Shown one piece after another: positions 1 to 12,232 of a stretch of DNA of 64,000 bases. Made by a program: the position numbers and the translations under genes. Source of the stretch: Bolinopsis microptera (lineage: Eukaryota; Ctenophora; Tentaculata; Lobata; Bolinopsidae); assembly GCF_026151205.1 (NCBI RefSeq), contig NC_087082.1:17763401-17827400 (forward strand). Direction: 5' to 3'. Numbering within the stretch: the stretch's first letter is position 1; each line of letters starts with the position of its first letter. The notes beneath the pieces were generated by a model that was not told the origin of the DNA, did not search any database, and saw only the letters and a program-made list of their open reading frames with translations.

Positions 1-960
1 GGAATTGGGAAGTGTTCACAATATCCAACTTAGCATGGTAAACTTATGCTATCTCTGGCTGAAGATTAACAACTCTAACAGTATTTATTTTAATCAACTG
101 AGAAACATTTGGTCTTGTTACCGGCTTTTACTAATTCGCTCGCCCAAAAATTTCACGTGACTTTGGTTTTTATGGTTTTGCAGCCGTACAAAACGGTTTT
201 ACATAAACCCTAATCCCAACCCTAACCCTAACCATAACCCCGAAGCTATCCATAACCCTAACCACAACCCTAACCCTAACCCGAGCCCTAAACAATCGAA
301 TTCATGTTTTATTACCATGTCACGTGACCAAAACGGTTTTTTGCCCATAACTCTCCAGGGAAGCATTTTTACCCTACGTCATGAGGGGTGATTCGGAATC
401 AGCGTCCAAAAATACACCGATTCAGATTACTTTCATACCCATAGGGCCTTTTCACAAGAATTTTCTTAAAATTTGGGCGAGCGATTTAGTAGAAGCGCTT
501 GTTACCTCATAAATTTTATCGAAATCGAACGATGCAGTACAAAAATATTCCGTTTTAAACTTCATGGTAATATTGAAGTAGAAAAAAGTTCGTCGCTTGC
601 TATTAAAACATGTGCTCCTTCATAAATAGTATCATTATCGTGATCAAACCTCTTATTTATATTTATGGGCCTGCCAGTCTCTTCTGAAGCACGAATGAAC
701 TTAATTTCTACTATCCGAGAAAAGTTCAGAATTTTCTCTAAACACCCATTTTTGAATTTTGTAAATCGGTGGTCCGGAAGCGGAGTTATGGTTTAATGAA
801 AATTGTTAGTTTAACGCTGTTTGTATTGTCATTATCAGAAGTGACGAAAACATATTATGTCACCCCACTGTATCTAATAACCAGATTTTACAAGCTATCT
901 CAGCACGCGCGCGGCTTTTCTAGCGTATACATTACTTTTTTTCCTATTGGTACTCAGCGT
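1..960. other. Gene-free repeat-bearing stretch
   Basis: I see no convincing coding exon here. The stretch holds a degenerate telomere-like tract (listed separately) inside a longer dispersed repeat: a CACGTGAC motif lies on each side of the tract, and a gaagcat motif follows it. A related arrangement recurs near 52.5-52.74 kb, so this is probably part of an interspersed element rather than a chromosome end. Confidence 0.5.
205..292. repeat. Degenerate telomere-like CCCTAA tract
   Basis: Repeats of ccctaa and variants (cccaacc, ccataacc) run for about 90 bases. The units are too diverged and too few for an active telomere. The same kind of tract with similar flanks occurs near 52.56-52.64 kb, which points to a dispersed element carrying an interstitial telomere-like core. 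Confidence 0.6.
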
Positions 961-961
961 G

Positions 962-1092
962 CTTGACGGATGTTACTCGTCTAAATTTCTTCGAAGTAGC
1001 GCGCGCCGCTTTCTTCTCGAAATATTACTTGCCCGATGGCAAGTGCTACGAAGTAGCGCGCGCCGGGCCAGACCATTAACAATGGTCAATCA
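962..1092 (+). repeat. Dispersed repeat, copy 1 of an inverted pair
   Basis: About 130 bp that reappears in reverse complement at 12105-12232. It holds two offset copies of a gaagtagcgcgcgcc motif and ends in an accattaacaatggt palindrome. Small DNA-transposon derivatives can look like this, but I could not fix its ends. Confidence 0.55.
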
Positions 1093-1414
1093 GCGTGCAC
1101 GTGTTTTTTATGTCCACGATTTGCGATTGATTATGAACAAGTACTTAAATCATAAATGCTGGTCACCAGTCACGCACACACTAACTTTCAATGAGCACCG
1201 CACTTTTTTCAGACGTCGTGATTCGCTCAGCCCGACTAGAGATTCTTTGGAATAACATAAACAGGCCTGTCATACTCGTTGACAGACTGAGCGTGGCCCA
1301 GCGCAATAATTTAATTTCATATACTATACTTTTCTTTTGCAAGTTCTGAATGTGAAGTGTGTATGACTGATGACGCAGCGGGCATCGACCGCCACCGTAC
1401 CAGGACATACATAC

Positions 1415-1800
1415 TATGGTGGCCGAGGAGGGTCATTTTTAAAAATAAAATAAAAACCATATACTCACGTGGCCGAGGAGGGTCATTCGGCCGAGGAGGG
1501 TCATTTTTTAAAAATGGCCCTCCTCGGCCATGGCCGAGCAGGGCCAAACAATATGACGAAAATGGCCCTCCTCGGCCATCGCCGAGCAGGGCCAAACAAT
1601 ATGACGAAGAAATGGCCCTCCTCGGCCATGGCCGAGCAGGGCCAAACAATATGACGAAAATGGCCCTCCTCGGCCATGGCCGAGGGGGGCCATTTCTTCG
1701 TTTTAAAAAAAAATGACCCTCCTCGGCCGAATGACCCTCCTCGGCCACGTAAGTATGGTTTTTATTTTATTTTTAAAAATGACCCTCCTCGGCCACCATA
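1415..1800. mobile_element. Foldback element with TA target site
   Basis: The first and last roughly 120 bases are near-perfect inverted copies beginning tatggtggccgaggagggtc. The centre holds three tandem copies of a roughly 48-bp unit built on ggccctcctcggcc. The ends read TA-tggtggcc and ggccacca-TA, as expected for a Tc1/mariner-type TA duplication. There is no transposase, so the element is non-autonomous. Overlapping short reading frames on both strands follow from its symmetry and are not genes. Confidence 0.75.
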
Positions 1801-2034
1801 CAGGACAACCGCCACCATTAACAACATATAAATAAACGCTTGCAAGCGCTTTACAATTTCTGACAATTATTGTCGGAGAACTTTGCCGCGCCGTGCACTT
1901 AGCCTTTTTGCTTGGCTTCTAGATCGCCAGTCAAACAACTATGTTTAAATCCATGTTGATAAATGATAGATAAAGCGGTAAAAACCAGTAATAAAAAGTG
2001 ATTGTAATCGCTTATAACCGCTTTTCAAATCCTG

Positions 2035-3860
2035 ACTCCCGCCAGTGCATGACAGGTTTAGGGGCATCGAGAAAAGCGCTTATAAGCGCATTTAAATTCC
2101 GTGCACTCCAGGTGAACGGATGTTCAGATTTGTGCTTATAATTGTAAGTTTATAACTTACCAGGACGCACGCCGAGTTGGACTCAACGTAATATTTGAAA
2201 CAAATATTTTACGAGTATCGCCCGTTAAGCTTATAAGCGCTTTCCAATTCCTGGCACTCTCCCTTGTAAGCGCTTTCTAATTTCGGGTACTCCCCCGTTC
2301 CGACCAGGTTAGGGGCAGCATTGAAAAAGCGCTTATAAGCGCTTTCTAATTCCTGCCAACCAGCCCATGGGTGATGGGAAAAGCGGTAGATCATAAGCGC
2401 CTATAAGCGCTTTTAAATCCTGACTCTGCCGGTGCACCCCAGGTTGCTCAGAAAAGCACATACGAGTGGGCACTCTGATCTCCAGTTCCGACCAGGTTGA
2501 GGGGAATTGAGAAATCGCTTATAAGCGCTTTTTAATTCCGGGCACTCCCCCGTTCCGACCAGGTTAGGGGCAGCATTGAAAAAGTGCTTATAAGCGCTTT
2601 TTAATTCCGGGCACTACCCCGTTCCGACTAGGTTAGTGGCAGCATCGAAAAAGCGCTTATAAGCGCTTTCTAATTCCTGCCAACCAGGCCATGGGCGATA
2701 GGAAAGCGGTAGAAAAGCAATCATAAGCGCCTATAAGCGCTTTTAAATCCTGACTCTGCCGGTGCACCCCAGGTTGCACAGAAAAGCACTTATAAGCGGG
2801 CACTCTGATTTCCAGTTCCGACCAGGTTAAGGGGAATTCAGAAATCGCTTATAAGCGCTTATTAATTCCAGGCACTCCCCCGTTCCGACCAGGTTAGGGG
2901 CAGCATTGAAAAAGCGCTTATAAGCGCTTTATAATTCTTGCCAACCAGGCCATGGGTGATGGGAAAAGCGGCAGAAAAGCGATCATAAGCGCCTATAAGC
3001 GCTTTTAAATCCTGACTCTGCCGGTGCACCCCAGGTTGCACAGAAAAGCACTTATAAGCGGGCACTCTGATTTCCAGTTCCGACCAGGTTAAGGGGAATT
3101 GAGAAATCGCTTATAAGCGTTTATTAATTCCAGGCACTCTCCAGTTCCGACCAGGTTAAGGGGAATTGAGAAATCGCTTATAAGCGCTTTTTAATTCCGG
3201 GCACTCCCCCGTTCCGACCAGGTTAGGGGCAGCATTGAAAAAGCGCTTATAAGCGCTTTTAAATTCCGGGCACTACCCCGTTCCGACCAGGTTAGGGGCA
3301 GCATCGAAAAAGCGCTTATAAGCGCTTTTTAATTCCTGCTCACCTGGCCATGGATGATAGGAAAAGCGGTAAAAGCGGTAAAATAGCGATGAATTAGCCG
3401 TTATAAGCGATTTCTAAAAAAGCGATTATAATCGATTATAAGCGGTTATAAGATGTAATATAGCGTTTTCCTGACTCAATTTTAAAAGCGCTTATAAGCG
3501 CTTTGTTTGCGCTTTACAAACAGCTAAATTGCACCCCACTTATAAGCGCTTATAATCGCTTATAAATGGTTCAAAAAAGCGCCTACGAATCGCTTATCCG
3601 GCCAACCGCTTATCCACCCGTTTTTGGCGCCAATCCTACTGGAAAACCGCTTTCAAATCGCTCAGCGACGCTAGTAAGCGCTTAAAAGCGCTTATAAGCG
3701 CTTTTAAATTCAAAAAAGCGCTTTTTTGAATTATGACATCAATTATAGTCGATTATAAGCGATTTTTTTTGAACCGTTTATAATCGTAAAAAAAGCGATT
3801 GTAAACGGTTTTTTTTTTAAAAAGCGCCGAAAAAGCGCTCAATAAGCGATTATTGGCGAC
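2035..3860. repeat. Complex satellite built on a perfect 20-bp palindrome
   Basis: The core AAAGCGCTTATAAGCGCTTT is its own reverse complement and recurs, exactly or with small changes, more than a dozen times. It is separated by two kinds of spacer. One contains ccgttccgaccaggttaggg. The other contains ctgactctgccggtgcaccc, appears near 2430, 2750 and 3010, and marks a larger higher-order unit. From about 3350 onward the spacers fade and short ttataagcg-type units dominate. No coding exon was seen. It lies upstream of the first exon I can detect of the class C receptor. Confidence 0.8.
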
Positions 3861-4241
3861 GATCATAAAATATCGTTTATGGAAACTTGCCTACATTTGT
3901 ATAATAGGTCTTTCAAAAATATAAGTCATCAAATATTTAAGAGACAATCTAGTGAGCTGTGAGAGTAAAACGCAGAAGCCATAGATTTCTACAGTTGGTG
4001 CCAAAAACAGGTTGACAAATCACTAATCATTGGACCAGTCGAATGATGCATCTGGTCCAATATATCATAATATAAAAATACATAGACCTAATAAATCGTC
4101 AACGGTCAATAAAGATACTAAAAATCTTTATCAATTTGTTTCCTACTGTTAATTAACCAATCAGCCTCTAATCTAATATTCTGACTAGGCATGACAAGAC
4201 TCAGCACACCACATCTAATACTGTTGATGTTATGTTATCAG
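3861..4241. other. Unassigned sequence upstream of receptor exon
   Basis: AT-rich sequence without a recognisable exon. The receptor should have a signal-peptide exon upstream of 4242. I did not find one here, so it may lie upstream of the satellite or outside the window. An ATG at 4227 is in frame with the first exon but would not give a signal peptide. Confidence 0.4.
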
Positions 4242-7200
4242 CTGGTGACTGGGGACGAGGCAGCCTGTTACAGCAGGTCGGTAGAGGAGCCCATAGTGGA
4301 CAAACCTGGTGATTTTGTCATCGCTGGTATTTTCAACATCGGGGAGATCGAGGAGACTCAGAACCCGTGAGTTTGTGAATTTTTTCGTAATCTCAGATGA
4401 CGACTATTTCTTGAACAAATTTGTATGGTTTTCTCTTTTTCTGCGATCATTTTAAAGAGAATAGACGAGAGATGTGTCATCTTAGCACAACAATTGCCAA
4501 ACAAAACAGGTGGTGCAATGTTATTGGTAAAGGTCTAACTGTTTTTATTGAGTTTAGGTATATAATATAATATATATATATTGGATTTTTAATCAAAACC
4601 CCATCTTCCCAGTAAGACGAACGAGACAGAGTTATCGTGCGTGCTATCAGGAAGTAACTTGTCTTATTGGAGTCTACAAAGGGCACTGAGTTTCATTGAG
4701 ATCCTTAACAACTTCAAAACCTCACCTGGCTATACACTTGGTTATAAAATCTTCACTGGGTAAGAGAAATAACAGTTACTTTATTCAACCTCTCAAATTG
4801 TGATTCTGCAAACGTTTTAAAAACATACTTCATAAGCCTGAGAGATTTCAACGATTACATACAGGGTGGCCCAAAAGTGACTACCCACACGCAACCTTTT
4901 AATAACTCACGTTATTCGTCTTCAAATTACACAAAAATTTCAGAGATTATAGATATAGGTCAAACTTAGATTTCCTGAAAGTTTCGTAAACCACGCCCAA
5001 TTACAGTGGGCGTGGCGTGAGACTCCCTCTTTTTCACTATTGTCTTCATAAAATGAGAACGCTTCAAGCTAAGAACTCCAAATTTTTTGCACACATTTGG
5101 CTTGATAATTTAAAACCTTTCCCAAAGTTTCAAGTTCATTGTTAAAAATTTGGCTGAGTTATGACCATCTCAAAATTCATCGGATACGTGATCCGAGCAC
5201 TCGGTCAGTGATCTCTGCACTTGGTTAATGGCCTGTTTGGCTCACATGCACCGCTTGATTGGTTGCAGGGCTTGTTAGCCCTGCTAGTCACAGGTTCGTT
5301 CCTTAAAATCGATAAAAAGGAATGAACTATCCATTGAATCATCGAAAATGGTTCACTATCCTCCCTATACTGCGGAACAACGATTGTTTGTCTACCTGAA
5401 GAAAGAGAATGGGGAGTTCTGCCCTCAGCTTAAACGACAATTTCAAATGAAATTCAACCGACCATCCCCTTGCCGGAAAAGCTGCTTTGATATGCATCAC
5501 AAGATCAAGTTCACTTTTTCTGCAAACGATCAGCGAAGAGTCGGCAGAAGACGAACTGCGAGGACCGAGGAAAACATCACCATGGTTATTGGTGACGTGA
5601 TGGATACACCTAAAATTGGCACCCGACAACGAGCTCCTGTCTTAGACCTCAGCAGAACATCCCTTAAACGAATCCTAAAGCGAGATCTTTCTAACCGGGC
5701 CTATCGGATCACAAAGAAACACCAACTTTTAGACCGTGATTCCTGATTTTCCTGAAAAGTTCACGATCTGTTGCGCCATCAGTTCTCGTGGAATCCTAGG
5801 ACCTAACTTTTACGAAGAATTTGGTGTTTTCCTGTCTAGCAAAGTCATTATCGGTATCCAATCAATCATGATCAGGTCGTCATCTCCTCAGTATGTTTGG
5901 TAAAGCCTAATGAACCTCATTAATACACGCTAACGCCTTACTCTTGAACAGATTGGGTGACGAGATCACTGATTGAGTGCAGAGATCACTGACTGAGTGC
6001 TCGGATCACGTATCCGATGAATTTTGAAATGGTCATAACTCAACCAAATTTTGAACAATGAACTTGAAACTTTGGGAAAGGTTTTAAATTATCAAGCCAA
6101 ATTTGTGCAAAAAATTTGGAGTTCTTAGCTTAAAGCGTTCTTATTTTATGAAGACAATAGTGAAAAAGAGGGAGTGTCACGCCACGCCCACTGTAATTGG
6201 GCGTGGCTTACGAAACTTTCAGGAAATCTAAGTTTGACCCATATCTATAATCTCTGAAATTTCGGTGCAATTTGGAGACGAATTACGTGAGTTATTAAGA
6301 GGTTGCGTGTGGGTAGTCACTTTTGGGCCACCCTGTACTTGTTAGGGATGGCAATCTTAATAATGAGGAAATTTTACTAATCATTGTGGATCTATTATCT
6401 CCTATTTCTATTATCTCCTATTTCTAATAATAATACAAAATGAATTAATGTAATATATTATATGGATCAGGTGCAACAGTATGGTGGTATCCCGACTAGT
6501 ATCACGTGCTATCTCACTAGATGACAGAGTGACGGGGGCCCTCCTCCCTGGCTATAAGAAACACGTGGAACCTCTAGCTGGTCTTATCACTGCTTACAGT
6601 ATTCCTGCTGTCAGCTATATCTACGCTGATGATGCCCTCATGGACCAGGTAAAGAGCAGGGCCACACCCTATCCATATAATATCTTGCCAGTTCTTCCCT
6701 TCAACTCTCTTGCTACAGCTAGCGAAATGCTGCTTTTATTCCACAAATATATCAATTATATCATGGAGAATGTGGAGAATGTGGCTAATAACACACCGAA
6801 AGTTTAAGTACAACCTCACGAATCAGGTAGTAATGACAAAAAAATAAAAATGGAAAATCGGGTACTCCTTATTCCTTAAACTTAAAATTCAAGATAAATA
6901 TTCAAACTCGTTCCGTCTAAACTGTTCGATCCCAACAGGATAGCTACCCGACAATGATAACGTTGTTAGACACGGAGAAGAACGAAGCGGAGAGCATTAT
7001 CCGGTACCTGGAGAAACAGCAGTATCAGTTTATAGACGTGTGGTATCATGACTTCTCTAAGGAGGTTGCACACCACATCTACGATAACTACGTGCTGAAG
7101 GTGAGCCCCCCAGAAAGTAAGGACCTTATTTATATTGTTTTACTCTTCAGTGTGCTTAACTAAAGATGGAGGAACGGGGTTTATTATACAAGTTGTCTGT

Positions 7201-10200
7201 TGTTAGCATGGCTCTACACAGCAGGCCACATCCCATCAAGTTAAAACCACCCCATTAAGTTTATCACATTTCATGAGATTATCACGGGAAGATGTTTACC
7301 AGTGCACACTGCACAGTCATCTTGAGAACTGGACTAACTTGTCATTTCAGGTAGGTTGTGGCCGTATTAACGAGTACACAACCAGTTCTGGGATGGATAT
7401 CGACAAGATCCTCCCCTTAGTCTACAGCAACACCACAGGTTACACATTAACCCGTTACTATGATGCTAAGAGTCGTGTTATTTGTTGACAGGACTGAAGA
7501 GATCGTGTTATTCATACAATTTATAAATTCTTACACGAAAAAAAAATCGTGGTCTAACTTTTAACTGTCCAACCTTTGCAGTCGATCCTGCCAAAGTTCA
7601 ACTCCTACTTTTCAACAACAAGAAATCAGCCAGCAACTTCCTCAACCTAACAGTGAATCAATTGCAGTGGAATAACACCATTTTCATGTTCGGGTACAGC
7701 AATGGTCGGGACTCTTACATGGACTATTATCTGAGTGCCATTGATTGGAACTCAACTGTGACTAACACGTTAATCTTCCTTGGATCGGACTTCTTAAATG
7801 TGCAACTTGAGAACTTCTGGGGAAAGATAAGCGACCCAAAACTACTTCGTGACGTTCCGGAGAATTTAGCACTTCTTGACCCGTGAGTTCCTTAGATCAG
7901 TACGTTATCAAACTGCTAAAGTTCTCTAAATTCTCTAAATATTGGGATTATCAGGAGACAGGAGTTACATGCACAGTGATTTACTGATACTGTTCTTTAC
8001 TGATATCTGTTTCAACCTCCTGATTTAGATGCATTCCAATGAATTGCAGGTACGAGGTGATACGAGAGAGACCCATAATTCCAATGCATTGCAGGTACGA
8101 GGTGATACGAGAGAGACCCATAATTCCAATGGATTACAGGTACGAGGTGATACGAGAGAGACCCATAATTCCAATGCATTGCAGGTACGAGGTGATACGA
8201 GAGAGACCCATAGTTCCAATGCATTGCAGGTACGAGGTGATACGAGGGACCAATAATTCCAATGTAATGCAGGTACGAGGTGGTACGAGGTGACACTAAT
8301 TCCAATGTATTGCAGGTACGAGGTGATACTAATTCCAATGCATTGCAGGTACGAGGTGATACGAGAGAGACCCATAGTTCCAATGCATTGCAGGTACGAG
8401 GTGATACGAGGGACCAATAATTCCAATGTAATGCAGGTACGAGGTGGTACGAGGTGACACTAATTCCAATGTAATGCAGGTACGAGGTGGTACGAGGTGA
8501 CACTAATTCCAATGTATTGCAGGTACGAGGTGATACTAATTCCAAGTTGATACGAGGTGATACTAATTCCAATGTATTGCAGGTACGAGGTGATACGAGA
8601 GAGACGACAGTACACCACACAAAAGACAAGTTGGCTAGGATTCTCTATGAGTGGGACATCTCTCCTAGCCCAGTCCCTTGATACTGTCCTTCAGCAGAAT
8701 ACCAAACATTCCTGTGCTTCTGAACTGAGGAAACGCGTCTTTGAAACACTCTCCACAGGCAACTACACTGTTTCTCTGGAGAGCACTGATTTGGGGATTA
8801 ACTTTGTGAACAGGTCCTACTCTAAGGGGTACGCAGTTAAAGCGGTCACCGCTACAGGGAATAACTCTATATCCACTCTGCTGGGTTACTCTTCCCATCT
8901 TGGTATCGAACTACTGAACGAGAGGATACCGCAGAATCTCAGCTCGACACCAGAACAACAGTCCTGCTCGGTAACCTGTCCCCCAGGTCAGCATCGTGAC
9001 TTTATGGACGTGGTAAACTTGCCCTGTTGCTGGAAGTGCGTGAAGTGCCCAATCCACTACTACAACAACAGGTCCGATCAGAACAAGTGTCTGGAATGCG
9101 GCCCAAACGAGACGAATTCCGATGATTACATAGGTTGTGTTCCTACTCATAGAGAGTTCCTAAAGATATCATCTAGATACGTGATCCTTGGGATAACCTG
9201 CAGTGGTCTCAATCTCGTTGTCATCACCTTTGTCATGATCCTGTGCATAAGACTGGCATCTCGACCAGTCATCAAGGCTGCTGATCCTGCATTTTTGGTA
9301 ACATTCCTCTTAGGGCTAGCTTTTGGGAACTTTGGTGTGATACTCACTCTGATGAAGCCCTCACCGAGGGTTTGCACAGCGGAATTTATCCTCAACACCG
9401 TGTTTTTCACTTTGGTGACATCAAGTTTAGAGCTGAGATCAATGAAGATCTACACAATATTCTCAGCAGCAAACAACTTCAGAAAACCAAGATTCCGGGG
9501 TCTTTGTACACGGAGAGGACAGATGGTGATGAACACAGTTATCTTGATAGTAAACCTTACAATAACAGTATTTGTGGTGGAGATGGGTAACGGTTGGAAG
9601 TTTGAGCTAGTCCAGGAGCAGATCCACAGGGAACTATACGTCATGTGTAAATCAGGCAGTTGGTTAACATTCCTGCCCTTCATCATCCCCGGATTCCTCT
9701 TCCTACAAACACTTTACTTTGCTGTTATAATGAGGAACTTCCCCCACAACTTCAGAGAAACTACCAGTATCTTTGCAGCGACCCTCATCGCCATCTTCTC
9801 TTCCGCCATGTTCCTGACCGGGTATGAGCTGTCCCCACCCAAGAACAAATCAGTCCTGAGGGCCATCATGATCTACATATCAGTGCTGGCATTCCTAGGT
9901 TCCATCCTGGGCCCCAAGTTTGTGGTGCTGATCAGGTTCAGGAGCAGTGCTTCAGAAGAGAAGGAGGAAATCAGTGCAACTTTACACAATTATTGCAACA
10001 CCGTCAGCACTAAATCAATTAGACATACTGGTAAGACCATGACTAAGGTTAATGGGGTGAAGGGAGCTACTAAAACTAACAATGTTGTCACCAGAGAAGC
10101 TTCCCTGACAATATCCAGTGATTCTGAATTACAAGTTAGGAATGCAAGTGTACAAGAACCTGATGTTCTCAACATTGATTGTTATAATAAATCTGCAATC

Positions 10201-10206
10201 ATTTAA
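4242..10206 (+). CDS. Class C GPCR, metabotropic-glutamate-receptor-like
   Basis: Seven exons fit together: 4242-4366, 4613-4759, 6471-6648, 6939-7100, 7351-7438, 7582-7882 and 8604-10206. Junction phases are 2, 2, 0, 0, 1 and 2, and the sum is 867 codons plus stop. The predicted order is a Venus-flytrap ligand-binding domain (residues about 10-440, with GDFVIAGIFNIGE near its start and a VSYIYADDALMDQ lobe-1 segment), a cysteine-rich NCD3G linker (about 455-512, including CCWKCVKC), and seven membrane helices from about 524. Class C landmarks are RPVIKAADPAF, the PSPRVC helix-3 cysteine and LGPKFVVLIRF at the end of helix 7. The tail is Ser/Thr-rich. The N-terminal signal-peptide exon was not found. 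Exon 5 begins GTAGGT directly after its acceptor. A mariner-like element sits in intron 2 and a minisatellite in intron 6. The ligand cannot be assigned from sequence alone. Confidence 0.85.
4862..6335. mobile_element. Mariner-like transposon with long inverted repeats
   Basis: The outer roughly 360 bases at each end are inverted copies starting CAGGGTGGCCCAAAAGTGAC. TA dinucleotides flank both ends (4860-4861 and 6336-6337). The inside encodes only the N-terminal part of a transposase (5348-5746), so this copy has probably lost its catalytic region. It lies within intron 2 of the class C receptor and should be removed by splicing. Confidence 0.85.
5348..5746 (+). pseudogene. Truncated transposase, helix-turn-helix N-terminus
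   Basis: 132 residues begin with a YTAEQRLFVYLKK-type helix. Later come RRRTARTEENI and LSRTSLKRILKRDL, the pattern of a paired-type DNA-binding domain in mariner-like transposases (the DUF4817-like group). After residue 132 the frame closes and I see no catalytic DDE/D segment before the right inverted repeat. It lies centrally within the 4862-6335 element. The assignment rests on motif resemblance. Confidence 0.65.
8025..8603 (+). repeat. 45-bp minisatellite abutting the last receptor exon
   Basis: Tandem units of about 45 bp, with shorter variants, contain ttgcaggtacgaggtgatac. The array fills the 3' part of the last receptor intron, and its final unit supplies the sequence up to the inferred acceptor at 8602-8603. 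Every unit contains an AG-GT pair in ttgcag-gtacgag, which looks like an acceptor joined directly to a donor. Long open frames on both strands here come from the repeat and are not proteins. Confidence 0.8.
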
Positions 10207-10897
10207 TATAACTGCTCAGTCCCTGAAAAACTGTTCACAGATTTTAAATTCACATAATGTTTTTAGATTTAAAGAAAGTGAGAGAGAAAGATTTTTGGTT
10301 TGTTTCGTTTAAGAAATTCGAACAGATTTTATCAGCTAATTAAAATCAATTTTGTAACTGTGCAATTAAATTAATAAATAACTAAACGCTGATGTAAGTC
10401 TTTCATTAACTCGACAACCTATGTTATATGAGTTCTGTTGTTCAAATGTTTTACGAGCAGTGTACTTCTGCCGTTTTCTGACAAATGTGCTTAAGTAACA
10501 TTTAGGAAATTTCGGATTTTTTGGTCTAACTTTTGTTTTTGGGTCAAGAACTATCCCTGAGGACCATCGGATACATTCGCCGACCCCCCGAAACCCCCTT
10601 TTTGGAACCCCCTAAAATGCAAAAATTTTAATTTTTCTGAGAAAAGTGCTTAAGTAACATTTTGGAAAACAGGTGCCGTTTATCTAAAAAATGGTGCCAT
10701 TTCGGGAACTGAAAATGGTGGTATTGTTTTCTACGTCCAAAACTGGCCTGGTGACGGCAATTCGGTGATCGTGGGTCTTTTGGCCTGAAAAAAATAATTA
10801 TTGCACTTAAGCACTTTTGTGAAAACGAGCTCGTTTTCTCATAAAAGTGCTTAAGTGCCATTATACTTTTAATTAAATGTTGATTCTGTCACTCGAC

Positions 10898-11753
10898 TTA
10901 GGGCGGCTTCAGCGTCCGAACAGAAATAGTCTTCTTCCAAATCTGTCTATCCAGCATGAGTTTGTTAATCTCTTTGCTGTCGTCAAGCCCCGTGTCCTTC
11001 CGAAAGATGTCAATGTATGTGAGATGTGGTCTTTTACTTCCCCTTCGACGATGTCCTTGAAGGGGTTCCCAAAAGAGAAGTTGATGACTCAAAAGTTCTT
11101 CATGTCTGGCTAAATGACCTGCGAGTCTCATCCTCCGTGCAGCTATCTTATCAGATGCTCTGATGAGGTGTCCATACACCTTGGCGTTAGTCTGCCGCTC
11201 TTTCCAGTCAATGTTCAGTGCCATCCTCAGCATTCTCGTATAACATCCATCAATACGTTTAGCGAGGGTCTGGCTGACATTCCATGTTTCAGAGCCATAT
11301 AGAAGGATGGACTCGACTGTAGCCAGGAACAGTCGTATCTTGAGATCTCTACGCATATCCGACTTCCATACAAGCTTCATCTGGTGACACGCTCCCCATA
11401 CCTTAGCTTTCCTCACTTCGAAGTCCTTCTCCGAACTCTTCATTCTACTACCCAAATATACGAAGTCATCGACTTTCTTCAATGTTCTTCCCACTCCCAG
11501 CAACCAGAGTCGGGTTATCATCATCTCTTATGTTGATTCCCATGTACTTAGTTTTCCCCTCGTTGAGGTGGAGTCCAACTGAGTTGGCCGCCAGTTCCAG
11601 ACTCCTGAGGAAATCTTGTGCCTCCGCAACACTATCTGTTATAAGAGCAAGGTCGTCAGCAAAGTCCGCATCAGTGACCTTGACTGCCGGATAGCGACGG
11701 CTTCTTCTAGGGTGTAGAGTAAAGCTATATAATCGGTACTTAAATTTGGTCAT
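10898..11753 (-). pseudogene. LINE reverse-transcriptase C-terminal relic
   Basis: Two overlapping reading frames on the minus strand (11466-11753, then 10898-11524) together read like the 3' half of a non-LTR reverse transcriptase. They contain FADDLALI (a variant of the catalytic YxDD box), a thumb region with GLHLNEGKTKYM, FVYLGSRM and SILLYGSETWNVS, then a Lys/Arg-rich end. A frameshift near 11500 separates them, and the 5' part of the element is absent. It lies inside the 10468-13570 transposon. The style resembles RTE/Jockey-like LINEs; I am not certain of the clade. Confidence 0.75.
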
Positions 11754-12104
11754 GATTATTGGTGAAGGTCATAAACTTCAGAAACGCTAGCTTCGCCGTC
11801 AAAATTGCCAATTTGTCAATGCAGAACCTTTCAAAATATACTTCAAAATTTGCTTTAAAATTTGTATTCTCTAATCAGTTGAGACTGCAGATTTTTAGCT
11901 TGTCTGACCTAAAATGAAGCAAATTGCTATTGCTGGGAGGAAAGATGAGAAAGTATCTTCAACCTGGGTCAAAGCTATAAGGTATTTTGCTGAAGGGAGA
12001 ATTGGTGAAAGCCGGAAAATCATTCTGTGGGCAGACAATTGATCCGCTCAGAACTTTTCACTGCGTTATGTTTGTTTATAAACAGCCCTGACCTCGGGCT
12101 TGAC

Positions 12105-12232
12105 TTGACCATTGTTAATGATCTGGCCCGGCGCGTGCTACTTCGTAGCACTTGCCGTCGGGCCAACATTTCGAGAAGAAAGCGGTGCGCGCTACTTCGA
12201 AGAAATTTAGACGAGTAACATCCGTCAAGGGC
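12105..12232 (-). repeat. Dispersed repeat, copy 2 of an inverted pair
   Basis: Reverse-complement copy of 962-1092, with a few substitutions. It lies within the 3.1-kb transposon, so it was probably carried along or inserted there. Confidence 0.55.

Noticed and set aside
205-292. True telomere at the window start
   Set aside because: The repeats are few and degenerate, genes continue on one side, and a similar tract lies internally at 52.6 kb.
8012-8629. 205-codon minus-strand frame rich in SYHLVPA
   Set aside because: Shadow of the 45-bp minisatellite.
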